From SIG672 sp045580325 (lineage in GTDB: Bacteria > Bacillota > Clostridia > Oscillospirales > CAG-272): DNA of 64,000 bases. A program made the translations under genes and the position numbers. The notes under the pieces are model-generated. The model saw only the letters and a list, made by a program, of their open reading frames with translations. It was not told the origin of the DNA and searched no databases. Below are positions 39,626-47,841 of the stretch, piece after piece; positions within the stretch are counted from its first letter, which is position 1; each line of letters begins with the position of its first letter. The stretch covers positions 62,001 to 126,000 of the forward strand of contig JAZNNR010000020.1 in NCBI GenBank assembly GCA_045580325.1, read 5' to 3'.

Positions 39626-39704
39626 AGAAAAGTTTTTGAAATGAGTGCAAACCGACGGCAAAACCGTCGCTTAGAGGAAACTTTTTTCAAAAAGTTTCCT
39701 TTGC
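39626..39704. repeat. 79-base dispersed repeat, copy 2
   Basis: Near-identical to 36996-37074. On the minus strand its hairpins follow the gene ending at 39718 by 14 bases, so it could act as that gene's terminator. Confidence 0.85.
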
Positions 39705-39717
39705 AAAATCGTTCCCC

Positions 39718-40059
39718 TTACTTCTCCGTGCTGAAACGCGATATAATTTCGCGCTCAACCTTTTTCCGCGCTCTCTCGGCTTCTTCAAGCTCACCAAAGG
39801 CTTTTCCAAGCTCGTCAGCATATTTACCGCTTGTGATAGCGCGGTAGATCCAAAAAAACATACGCCCATAGGCATGATGAAGACGGCTGTCGGCGTCCCC
39901 GAGCTCTTTTTTTAAAGTAGCAACCTCCTCGGCTTCCTTCTCGTATTTAGAAATACGCTTGTCGATCGCGCGTTTTATGAGATATACACCAATCCCGACA
40001 CCGCCGCCGCTTCCGAGAAAGAGCGCGAAGATCAAAGATAATATTTCACTGAAATTCAT
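39718..40059 (-). CDS. Small membrane protein with coiled coil
   Basis: 113 residues: one N-terminal hydrophobic helix with Gly-rich centre (LSLIFALFLGSGGGVGIGVYL), then a long charged coiled coil (KRISKYEKEAEEVATLKKEL) interrupted by RMFFWIYRAITSGKYADEL and ending GELEEAERARKKVEREII. No family is recognised. Some phage-like holin/spanin accessory proteins look similar, but there is no phage gene around. Its ATG overlaps the stop of the 40-residue frame upstream (ATGA), so the two appear translationally coupled. Confidence 0.6.
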   Translation of the reverse strand: MNFSEILSLIFALFLGSGGGVGIGVYLIKRAIDKRISKYEKEAEEVATLKKELGDADSRLHHAYGRMFFWIYRAITSGKYADELGKAFGELEEAERARKKVEREIISRFSTEK

Positions 40060-40178
40060 AGCGTACTTTTAAGTGCGGCACTGATAATTATCTCGCGTAC
40101 ACGCTCGAAGCTCCTGCCGAATATTACTTCAAAGGGTGTGCGCTTGCCGGATAAGATTTTTTTCAATAAATTAAACAT
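40056..40178 (-). CDS. Small basic protein (40 residues) coupled to the next gene
   Basis: A short frame from ATG 40178 to TGA 40056, sharing ATGA with the next gene. AGGAGGT (40194-40200) lies 15 bases upstream, longer than ideal. The peptide is basic at the N-terminus (FNLLKKILSGKRTPFEVIFG) and amphipathic after it (RSFERVREIIISAALKSTL). The four-base overlap and the absence of a ribosome site in front of the downstream gene support real translation. No known family. Confidence 0.5.
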   Translation of the reverse strand: MFNLLKKILSGKRTPFEVIFGRSFERVREIIISAALKSTL

Positions 40179-40272
40179 AAAAATAAAGTTAAAACCTCCT
40201 TGTAAGACTAAAAGCAGACAAGAAGATTTTAACTTTTTTCATTATAGCTGTAAATTGCAAAAGGTATTAAAA

Positions 40273-41427
40273 TTAAATAGCTCTAAAAAATTCTATTCTG
40301 TCGGAAAGAGCACGGATAGAAACTCTGCCCAGCTCTTCCATATATTCGTCAAAGCTTTCATTTACGACTGCAAAATACTTGCAGGAAGCAGAGGCGACGA
40401 GCGAATTTGCGAATTTTGAGAACATATCCTTTTCACTTGATGGGTAGAACTTAAAGCGTGCGTAACCGTCATTTGTAACAGCCATAAGCAGTACACAGTC
40501 GTGAGGAATGTGTTTGCTCACCTCGTAAATAGCCTCGGGCTTTAAGGTGTATATCCAGATGATTTCGCCGCCCTCGTTTTTGCACTTTATGCGAACGTCC
40601 TCAAACTCATTTACGAGCCAGTTGGCAACTGCGGGATTTTCGCGTCTTACCTTAATAGTTTTGTCGGCAGGAACAGCGACTTCCCAATGACGCAGATATG
40701 CGCTCATAATACGCGCCGATACGTTCTCGCCGAGTATTGATGAAGCAAGATGTCTTACAGAATTCTTCGTCCAATACCCTTCGGTGTTTATGCTGTGCTC
40801 GGAAGGAAGAGAATTTACGATATTTGTAAGTATTTCTTCCTGCTGTGCGGGGGAAAGGATAAGGTCTGCAGTACCCTCGTCGGAAGACTCAATTCTGCTA
40901 ACGTAACGCTTGAACGATAGGAGAATAGCCTCAATTTCTTTTACGTCAAGAGTGGTTTTCTGTGCGATCTCTTCGTTTGTACGGCCTGTTTTTGCCATAA
41001 GGACAACGTCCTTTTGAGTCTTGCTGTCAACGAAGCTTTCGGGGCAGATAAATCCTTTGAGCTGGTCAAGAAGACGCTTCTGATTTTCAGCTTCGGCGCG
41101 GCGTGCCGCAAGGACCTTGTTGCGCTTCTTTATATTCTCATTTACGAGCCTTGCACGGCGTACTCGGAAGATGATAAAAGCTATAAGAGTTACCGCAACT
41201 ACCGTATAAATTGCGAAGAATACGATCAAAAGCTTTTTCACAGATGCTTTGGCTATAAGCATTATTAAAAACGTGATAATATTTACAAAAAATAAAGAAG
41301 AGGGAATTATAAGTCCCCAGAACGGGCTGTCCTTTTTTGCCAAATGATTTTCACCCCAAACGGCAGCGACCGAGAGGGCAGCAACGACGATTATTGTCAA
41401 AAAGTAATCCAAATAAAACACATCCAA
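40273..41427 (-). CDS. Membrane-anchored protein with degenerate IS630-type transposase domain
   Basis: 384 residues. Three transmembrane helices (residues ~5-23, 36-59, 64-88) and a basic coiled coil (90-124) precede a soluble part laid out like an IS630-family transposase: HTH at ~136-175 (LMAKTGRTNEEIAQKTTLDV), a winged-helix HTH_33-like block at ~190-260 (LSPAQQEEIL, then YWTKNSVRHLASSILGENVS), AVANWLVNEFEDVRIKCKNE, and an RNase H-like DDE part from ~288. Catalytic positions look lost: the first Asp site reads IIWIYTL, the second (usually LDNASxH) reads VVNESFD, and the third region (SPxLNPIE) is absent. So probably a DNA-binding membrane protein rather than a transposase. No inverted repeats flank it. 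Family call by eye. Confidence 0.65.
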   Translation of the reverse strand: MDVFYLDYFLTIIVVAALSVAAVWGENHLAKKDSPFWGLIIPSSLFFVNIITFLIMLIAKASVKKLLIVFFAIYTVVAVTLIAFIIFRVRRARLVNENIKKRNKVLAARRAEAENQKRLLDQLKGFICPESFVDSKTQKDVVLMAKTGRTNEEIAQKTTLDVKEIEAILLSFKRYVSRIESSDEGTADLILSPAQQEEILTNIVNSLPSEHSINTEGYWTKNSVRHLASSILGENVSARIMSAYLRHWEVAVPADKTIKVRRENPAVANWLVNEFEDVRIKCKNEGGEIIWIYTLKPEAIYEVSKHIPHDCVLLMAVTNDGYARFKFYPSSEKDMFSKFANSLVASASCKYFAVVNESFDEYMEELGRVSIRALSDRIEFFRAI

Positions 41428-41511
41428 TCTGCTAATTTGCGAAAATATAAATACTAACTTAGATTATACAATAAAAACAGCGTAATGTCAATATTTTTTG
41501 TAGAGCTGTTT

Positions 41512-42735
41512 TCAGACACCCCTGATGATGTCCCCTTCTTTGACAGGGAAAGGAACCTTTATCGAGAATAGCATAGAGGGGTGTGGGGCTGACTCGATAG
41601 CCTCTCCGTGCTCATTTTTCATATCAAGAGCGATAAGCGAGCGGCCGACAAGACCGGGGGAGATAAGTTCAATATCCGCGCCCGATACAACCTTATTTTT
41701 CTGTCTGAAGGTGGCGCGTCCGCTTTCTTCGTCGTAAGATACAGCGTGTGCAAGATAAGCCTTTTCGAGAAGATAACCGTCGCGAGTTACCGTTTGAGCA
41801 TTGTCCGAGGGCGAATCGAAATAAAATCCCGTGCAGTATTCGCGGTGGCTTACGCTTTCAAGCTCGCGCAGCCAAAGCGGGTCGTATACGTAATTTTCGG
41901 GCGACGCTAAGTACTTGTCCATAGCTATGCGGTAGGTATTTGCACAAACTGCGGTATAGTAGGCGCTCTTCATTCGTCCTTCGATCTTGAACGATGAAAT
42001 TCCGCTCTCCATGAGCTCGGGAATATGGTCGATCATACACATATCGCGGCTTGACATAATAAAAGTGCCAAGATCGTTTTCTTCGACGGGAAAACGGAGA
42101 TTAGGGCGTTTTTCTTCGGCAATTTCATAGAGATTATAATTCCAACGGCAGGGCTGAGTACAGCTTCCCCTGTTGGCATCGCGCCCTGTGATATTTGCCG
42201 AAAGAAGACAGCGGCCGCTCCACGAAATGCACATAGAGCCGTGAATAAAGCATTCAAGCTCAAGAGCGGCAGGCGTTTTTTCTCGGATCATCTCAATTTC
42301 TTTAAAGGACAGCTCGCGCGCCAAAACCACGCGCGATGCGCCCAGATTATACCAAAATGAGCAGTCTGCGTGGCTGACAGCACCCGCCTGTGTGGAAATA
42401 TGTATCTGCGTGTCGGGAAGTATCTTCTTTGCGAGAGTGAAAACACCGACGTCTGCGATAATGAGCGCATCGGGAGACACTTCTTTTAAGAGATAGAGAT
42501 ATTTTTCAAGCTCGTCGTACTCGTGGCAGTGGGGAGTAACGTTTACGGTAATATATACCTTTTTTCCGAGCGTGTGAGCGTATTTTACAGCGTCGAAAAG
42601 TTCATTGTCGGAAAAGTTTGCGGCAGCAGAGCGCATACCGAAAACCTTGCCTGCAAGATAAACGGCGTCAGCGCCGTAACGAAGTGCGGCGGCAAGCTTT
42701 TCGGGATTTCCCGCGGGTAAAAGAAGTTCTTTCAT
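41512..42735 (-). CDS. U32 family peptidase (collagenase-like / RlhA-TrhP type)
   Basis: About 407 residues. ELLLPAGNPEKLAAALRYGADAVYLAG opens the TIM-barrel part in short conserved pieces, and the U32 signature E-x-F-x-x-G-x-x-C is seen as ELECFIHGSMCISWSGRC, followed by GRDANRGSCTQPCRWNY with further cysteines. Bacterial U32 proteins such as TrhP and RlhA act in RNA hydroxylation with iron-sulfur centres, others are called proteases; the exact role here is open. I prefer ATG 42735 (GGAG 12 bases upstream) over 42753, which lacks a ribosome site. Confidence 0.85.
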   Translation of the reverse strand: MKELLLPAGNPEKLAAALRYGADAVYLAGKVFGMRSAAANFSDNELFDAVKYAHTLGKKVYITVNVTPHCHEYDELEKYLYLLKEVSPDALIIADVGVFTLAKKILPDTQIHISTQAGAVSHADCSFWYNLGASRVVLARELSFKEIEMIREKTPAALELECFIHGSMCISWSGRCLLSANITGRDANRGSCTQPCRWNYNLYEIAEEKRPNLRFPVEENDLGTFIMSSRDMCMIDHIPELMESGISSFKIEGRMKSAYYTAVCANTYRIAMDKYLASPENYVYDPLWLRELESVSHREYCTGFYFDSPSDNAQTVTRDGYLLEKAYLAHAVSYDEESGRATFRQKNKVVSGADIELISPGLVGRSLIALDMKNEHGEAIESAPHPSMLFSIKVPFPVKEGDIIRGV

Positions 42736-42840
42736 TTGGGTTTGTTTCTCCATAGTTATATGATAAGTCTATTTTACAACATTTTAAGTAAAAAGTAAAC
42801 ATATTTTACCGAAAAAATCAAAATTTAATGTAAATTGCTA

Positions 42841-42868
42841 TTGATTTTTCTGAAAAATATGCTATAAT
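42841..42868 (+). promoter_or_regulatory. Promoter of the pheST T-box leader
   Basis: TTGATT (42841-42846), 16-base spacer, TATAAT (42863-42868). Confidence 0.65.
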
Positions 42869-42879
42869 ATCAAGGATAT

Positions 42880-43167
42880 GAGAAATGCAGTGAAAAGATA
42901 GGCACGTTTCGGAGTCCTTTTCCCACAGAGAGTTCCGCCAGAGAGGCTGAAAGCGGAGCGGAGAAGCCGACGGTCGCCATTCGTCTTGGAGCAGATCTGC
43001 TGAAAAATAAACCGCCTTAAGAAGCGGTACTTTTGCGTAGGCAGATACGGTTGACCGCGTTATAGGTTTCAAAGTAAAAGCATATTTACAGATTTATATG
43101 CTTTGAAAAATAGGTGGTACCGCGTCAAGATTCCTGTCGCCCTATTGTTATGGGCGCAGGTTTTTTA
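42880..43167 (+). promoter_or_regulatory. T-box riboswitch (tRNA-Phe sensing) upstream of pheS
   Basis: The leader holds the diagnostic T-box TAGGTGGTACCGCG (43111-43124), whose bulge pairs with the uncharged tRNA acceptor end, and a terminator CCTGTCGCCC (43133-43142) / GGGCGCAGG (43152-43160) with a T-run. Stem I lies in ~42890-43010. A candidate Phe specifier codon TTC is at 42980-42982, but the assignment is not proven. Uncharged tRNA-Phe should favour the antiterminator and allow pheS-pheT expression. Confidence 0.9.
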
Positions 43168-43211
43168 TTTTGTAAAAAAACACTCAGATAAATCGAAAGG
43201 AAAGAACAAAA

Positions 43212-44231
43212 ATGAAAACTTTGCTGCTTGAAATCAGAGCAAAAGCCGAGGAAGCACTTGCAAATGCCAACGACGACAGCGCCCTTGAAAGCGTGCGCGT
43301 AGGATACCTCGGAAAAAAAGGTGAGCTTACAGCAGTTCTTCGCGGAATGGGCCAGCTTACTCCCGAGGAGCGCCCGATAATAGGACAGCTTGCAAACGAA
43401 GTAAGAGTCTATATCGAGGACGCAATATCTGTTAAAAAGAAGGAGCTTGAAGAGAAGAAGCTTGAAGAAAAGCTTAAGAACGAAAAGCTCGACGTTACAG
43501 CTCCCGGTAAGAAGTTTGAAGTAGGAAAAAGACACCCTCTTGAAAAGATTGAAACCGAGATGAGCGATATATTCCGCTCCATGGGCTTTGAAATTGCCGA
43601 AGGACCTGAGGTAGAATATGACCTCTATAACTTCCAGAAGCTCAATATTCCCGAAAATCACCCTGCACGCGATACACAGGATACCTTCTATATTACAGAT
43701 AATATCCTTCTTCGCTCGCAGACCTCTCCCGTACAGGCAAGAGTAATGCTGCAGCAGGAACCCCCGATCAGAATAATATCTCCCGGACGAGTTTACCGCG
43801 CAGACGAGGTTGACGCAACACACTCTCCCGTATTTCATCAGCTCGAAGGACTTGTTGTTGATAAGGGCATAACGATGGGCGACCTTCGCGGAATGCTTGA
43901 AACGTTTGCAAAGCAGATGTTCGGTTCGGAAACCAAAATACGCTTCAGACCGCACCATTTCCCGTTTACAGAGCCCTCCGCAGAGGTTGACGTAAGCTGC
44001 TTCGTATGCGGTGGCAAGGGTTGCCGCGTATGTAAGGGCGAAGGCTGGATAGAAATTCTCGGCGCAGGTATGGTACATCCCAACGTACTTTCGGGATGTG
44101 GAATCGACCCCGAGGTTTATAGTGGATTTGCCTTCGGTATGGGTATTGAACGTATCGTAATGATAAAATACGGTATAGATGATATGCGTCTGCTTTACGA
44201 AAACGACCTTCGTTTCCTTAAGCAGTTCTGA
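43212..44231 (+). CDS. pheS: Phenylalanyl-tRNA synthetase alpha subunit
   Basis: 339 residues, the usual length. An N-terminal coiled-coil tRNA arm (VRVGYLGKKGELTAVLRGMG) is followed by the class II catalytic domain: GKRHPLEKIETEMSDIFRSM, motif 2 region HHFPFTEPSAEVDV, and motif 3 SGFAFGMGIERIVMIKYGI. With PheT it forms the alpha2-beta2 enzyme charging tRNA-Phe. It is regulated by the T-box in front; GAAAGG precedes its ATG. pheT follows after 30 bases. Confidence 0.97.
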   Translation: MKTLLLEIRAKAEEALANANDDSALESVRVGYLGKKGELTAVLRGMGQLTPEERPIIGQLANEVRVYIEDAISVKKKELEEKKLEEKLKNEKLDVTAPGKKFEVGKRHPLEKIETEMSDIFRSMGFEIAEGPEVEYDLYNFQKLNIPENHPARDTQDTFYITDNILLRSQTSPVQARVMLQQEPPIRIISPGRVYRADEVDATHSPVFHQLEGLVVDKGITMGDLRGMLETFAKQMFGSETKIRFRPHHFPFTEPSAEVDVSCFVCGGKGCRVCKGEGWIEILGAGMVHPNVLSGCGIDPEVYSGFAFGMGIERIVMIKYGIDDMRLLYENDLRFLKQF

Positions 44232-44261
44232 TGATAAAATGGTGAGGAGGATAGTTTTAAG

Positions 44262-46661
44262 ATGAATTTATCACTTAAATGGCTCGCGGACTTCACAGAT
44301 GTCAGCGATATAGATGTAAAAGATTACTGCGACCGTATGACCGATACAGGTTCAAAGGTTGAAGGTTATGAGATTCTCGGCGACGATATTGAAAACGTAC
44401 TCGTCGGAAAAATACTCAAAATTGAAAAGCACCCCGACTCCGACCATCTTCAGATATGTCAGATAGATGTCGGCGAAGAACAGGCTAGACAGATAGTTAC
44501 AGGCGCGCAGAACATTTTTGAGGGCGCGATAATTCCCGTAGCAGTTCCGGTTGCAAAGCTCCCGGGCGGAGTTGTTATCAAGGCAGGAAAGCTTCGCGGT
44601 GTTCCGTCAGACGGTATGCTTTGCTCAATAGGCGAGCTGAATCTCACAACACACGATATGCCGGGCGCAGATGAAAACGGAATATTCATAATGAATAGCT
44701 TCGTTTCTGAAAGCGAAATAGGTAAGGATATAAAAGAGGTCCTTATGCTCAGCGATAAGTCGGTAGAGTTTGAGATAACCTCTAACCGCCCCGACTGTCT
44801 TTCTGTTATCGGTCTTGCACGCGAAAGCGCAGTAAGCTTTAACAGAGAGCTCAGACTCCATACTCCCGAAGTAAAAGAGGGAAGCGGAGATATTTCCGAA
44901 TATATTTCGGTAGAGGTTGACGATGCAGAGCTTTGTCCGAGATACACGGCAAGAGTTATCAAGAACGTAAAGATAGAGCCCTCGCCCCTTTGGCTCAGAA
45001 TGCGACTTCGCGCTTCGGGCGTTCGTCCTATAAATAATATAGTTGATATTACAAACTACGTAATGCTCGAATACGGTCAGCCTATGCACGCGTTCGATTA
45101 TGCTATGCTTGAGGGCAAAAAGATCGTTGTAAGAAGAGCGCAGGAGGGAGAGCGCTTCAAGTCGCTTGACGATATCGATCATACCCTGAGCGCAAATACA
45201 CTCGTTATTGCCGACGAAAAGAAGGCAGTAGCACTTGCAGGCGTTATGGGCGGTGCAAACAGCGAGATCAAGGATACAACTACCACAGTTGTGTTTGAAT
45301 CTGCAAACTTCCTCGGTTCTTCGGTAAGACTTGCGGCAAAGGCGCAGGGAATGAGAACCGAATCTAGCAGCCGCTTTGAAAAGGGGCTCGACGCTGAAAA
45401 CACACTTCCCGCACTTGAAAGAGCTTGTGAGCTTGTAAATCTTCTCGGAGCAGGCGAAGTTGTGGGCGGAGTCATAGACGTTTATAAGAATAAAAAAGCG
45501 CCGAATACCGTAAAATTCGACGCACAGCAGATAAATAATTTCCTTGGAACAAACGTACCCGAAGAAGAAATGGTAAGAATACTCACCTCTCTCGGTTGTA
45601 CTATCGAAAACGGTGTTCTTACTGCCCCCTCGTTCCGTTCTGATATTGAGCGTATGAACGACGTTGCAGAGGAAATTGCAAGAATTTACGGATATAATAA
45701 TATCCCGTCAACGCCCTTTAAGTGCGCTGTAAAGGCAGGAACGCTTACACCCAAACAGGCGTACAGAGCAAGACTTCACGAGCTTCTTTGCGCTCTCGGA
45801 CTCACACAGAGCGTTACCTTCTCGTTTGTGTCTCCGAAGACGCTTGATATGATAAATCTCCCCGAGGACGCTCCCGAGCGCACACAGGTCGTTATCACCA
45901 ATCCGCTCGGAGAAGATACAAGCGTTATGAGAACTACACTTGTTCCGTCCGTACTCGGTGTTCTTGCAAGAAATAATAACTACAATTCGGCAGAAAGCGT
46001 TGCGATCTACGAGCTCGGACATATTTATATTCCGAGTGAAGATAAAAGCGAGCTTCCCGAAGAACCCCTCCGCCTTACCTTCGGTTTCTACGGCGACGGA
46101 GATTTCTATACACTCAAGGGAATGGCAGAGGCTATCTGCGAAGATGCGGGAATAGCAAAGATCAAGTTTGTTTCAAACGAAAACAGCCCGATATTCCATA
46201 GCGGAAGATGCGCGAATATTATCGCAAGAGGCTTTGAGGTAGTGGGAACTATCGGTCAGATTCACCCGAGAGTTGCGGCAAATTACGGCTTTGACACTCC
46301 CGTATATCTTGCTGATATCGACTTTGAAAAGCTCTTTGATTTCTCAAGCTTCGATAAGCACTATAAGCCTCTTCCCAAGTATCCGCCCGTAAACCGCGAC
46401 TTTGCGTTCGTTTGCGATAAGAATACAGAAGCAGGCTCGATCGAAGACGTAATACGTAAGGCAGGCGGTAAACTCGTTGAAGCTGTTACACTTTTTGACG
46501 TTTACGTTGGAGAAAGACTTGGCGCAGATAAGAAGAGCCTTGCATTCAGAGTAACTCTTCGCGCTGCAGACCATACTCTCACAGAGGACGAGTCCGAAAA
46601 GACCTCTGCGAAGATTATAGCATCTGTTGAAAAACAGCTCGGCATTACACTCAGAGGGTAA
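44262..46661 (+). CDS. pheT: Phenylalanyl-tRNA synthetase beta subunit
   Basis: 799 residues with all usual domains: EMAP/OB tRNA-binding domain (residues ~40-150, VGKILKIEKHPDSDHLQICQ), B3/B4 editing domain (ITSNRPDCLSVIGLARE; YTARVIKNVKIEPSPLWLRM), B5 (LTSLGCTIENGVLTAPSFRS), and the C-terminal anticodon-binding ferredoxin fold (KYPPVNRDFAFVCDKNTEAG). It edits mischarged Tyr-tRNA and completes the heterotetramer with PheS. AGGAGG is upstream. Two hairpin terminators follow the stop. Confidence 0.97.
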   Translation: MNLSLKWLADFTDVSDIDVKDYCDRMTDTGSKVEGYEILGDDIENVLVGKILKIEKHPDSDHLQICQIDVGEEQARQIVTGAQNIFEGAIIPVAVPVAKLPGGVVIKAGKLRGVPSDGMLCSIGELNLTTHDMPGADENGIFIMNSFVSESEIGKDIKEVLMLSDKSVEFEITSNRPDCLSVIGLARESAVSFNRELRLHTPEVKEGSGDISEYISVEVDDAELCPRYTARVIKNVKIEPSPLWLRMRLRASGVRPINNIVDITNYVMLEYGQPMHAFDYAMLEGKKIVVRRAQEGERFKSLDDIDHTLSANTLVIADEKKAVALAGVMGGANSEIKDTTTTVVFESANFLGSSVRLAAKAQGMRTESSSRFEKGLDAENTLPALERACELVNLLGAGEVVGGVIDVYKNKKAPNTVKFDAQQINNFLGTNVPEEEMVRILTSLGCTIENGVLTAPSFRSDIERMNDVAEEIARIYGYNNIPSTPFKCAVKAGTLTPKQAYRARLHELLCALGLTQSVTFSFVSPKTLDMINLPEDAPERTQVVITNPLGEDTSVMRTTLVPSVLGVLARNNNYNSAESVAIYELGHIYIPSEDKSELPEEPLRLTFGFYGDGDFYTLKGMAEAICEDAGIAKIKFVSNENSPIFHSGRCANIIARGFEVVGTIGQIHPRVAANYGFDTPVYLADIDFEKLFDFSSFDKHYKPLPKYPPVNRDFAFVCDKNTEAGSIEDVIRKAGGKLVEAVTLFDVYVGERLGADKKSLAFRVTLRAADHTLTEDESEKTSAKIIASVEKQLGITLRG

Positions 46662-46667
46662 TGAGAA

Positions 46668-46880
46668 CGCCAAGGGACGCAGCCCCTTGGAACCCCGATT
46701 AAGAAACTTTTTGAAAAAAGTTTCTTAATAATCTTCAAAAACTTTACTAAAAAAGCTATGAGATAAATTTCTCATAGCTTTTTGTTTTATATAAATTAAA
46801 CCGCAGGAAATTCTCCTGCGGTTTTTTTATAAAAGTTTTTGAAAAGGTGTGGAAAAACTTTTTTCAAAAAGTTTTTCTGC
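46668..46880. repeat. Hairpin-rich repeat and bidirectional terminators between pheT and trxB
   Basis: Contains CCAAGGG-ACGCAG-CCCCTTGG near 46670, AAGAAACTTTTTGAAAAAAGTTTCTT near 46702-46727, a terminator AAAAGCTATGAG/CTCATAGCTTTT (46751-46782) and another AACCGCAGGA/TCCTGCGGTT (46799-46823), then AAAAACTTTTTTCAAAAAGTTTTT (46855-46878). The first and last resemble the dispersed element at 3.3 and 37 kb; the middle two end the convergent genes. Confidence 0.75.
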
Positions 46881-46897
46881 GTTAATCCGTACTTTCC

Positions 46898-47809
46898 TCA
46901 AAGACTGTCAATATATCTGCAAGCGTTGACAGCGGCAACAGCACCGTCGCCTGTTGCTGTAACGATCTGACGGACAGCTTTTGTACGGCAGTCGCCCGCA
47001 ACGTAAACGCCGGGGATACCCACGTCGCACGATTCGTCGGCGATTATATATCCGTTATCGTTAAGCGAAATAAGATCGGCAAAGGGCTTGTTTTCGGGCT
47101 CCTGACCGATAGCAACGAAAACTCCGTCGACGTAGAGTCTTGAAACTGCTCCTGTTGCAGACTTCTTGATCTCAAGCCCTTCGAGATGCTTTTCGCCGAT
47201 AAAAGAACTTACAACAGAACCGAAAATGAAGCTTACGTTGTCGCGCAGATAAAGCTTTTCGATAAGCGTTTCTTCGCCCGTAAGGAAGGGAAGATTCTGA
47301 ATAAGAGTAACACTCTCGCAAATATCGGAGAGCATAACAGCCTCCTGAAGCGCGGTGTTTCCGCCGCCGATAATAGCAACGTTCTTGCCCTCGTAGAAGG
47401 CTCCGTCGCAAACAGCGCAGTAGGAGATGCCGTTTCCGACAAAATAATCCTCGCGCTCAAGTCCGAGATGTCTGTGCTTCGAGCCCGATGCAATAATAAC
47501 CGCACTGCTCTCAAAGCTCTTTTCGCTCTCGGTAATAACGGTCTTCACATTTCCGTCAACCTTCAAAGAAACTACACGCTCAAGCTCGATCTCACAGCCG
47601 TGAAGAAGAGCTTGATCGATAAGTCTTTCAGCAAACTGATTTCCGCTCATTTCGCAGAAACCGGGGTAATTTTCAACCTTAGGGGAATGGGTTATCTGAC
47701 CGCCAAACGTTTCTTTTTCGAGGATCAAAACGCTTTTTCCCGCACGTGCAGCGTAGATCGCCGCGGTAAGACCCGCGGGACCTGCGCCTATAACAATTAT
47801 ATCGTACAT
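46898..47809 (-). CDS. trxB: Thioredoxin reductase (FAD/NADPH)
   Basis: 303 residues from ATG 47809 (MYDIIVIGAGPAG; GAGGT 11 bases upstream). FAD fold IVIGAGPAGLTAAIYAARAG, redox-active CAVCDGAFY (CxxC), NADPH fold VAIIGGGNTALQEAVML and the end GVYVAGDCRTKAVRQIVTAT are all present. It passes electrons from NADPH to thioredoxin-like disulfides. It begins 32 bases after nrdD stops on the same strand; because NrdD carries its own redoxin domain, TrxB is a likely electron donor for dNTP synthesis in this organism. Confidence 0.93.
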   Translation of the reverse strand: MYDIIVIGAGPAGLTAAIYAARAGKSVLILEKETFGGQITHSPKVENYPGFCEMSGNQFAERLIDQALLHGCEIELERVVSLKVDGNVKTVITESEKSFESSAVIIASGSKHRHLGLEREDYFVGNGISYCAVCDGAFYEGKNVAIIGGGNTALQEAVMLSDICESVTLIQNLPFLTGEETLIEKLYLRDNVSFIFGSVVSSFIGEKHLEGLEIKKSATGAVSRLYVDGVFVAIGQEPENKPFADLISLNDNGYIIADESCDVGIPGVYVAGDCRTKAVRQIVTATGDGAVAAVNACRYIDSL

Positions 47810-47841
47810 AGATTTATAAGACCTCACTCGAAATAATCAGT

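Noticed and set aside
36996..39704. CRISPR-like direct repeats
   Set aside because: Copies are palindromic, irregularly spaced by kilobases and without spacers or cas genes.
40273..41427. An active insertion sequence
   Set aside because: Catalytic residues are missing, transmembrane helices are fused in front, and no inverted repeats or target duplication are seen.
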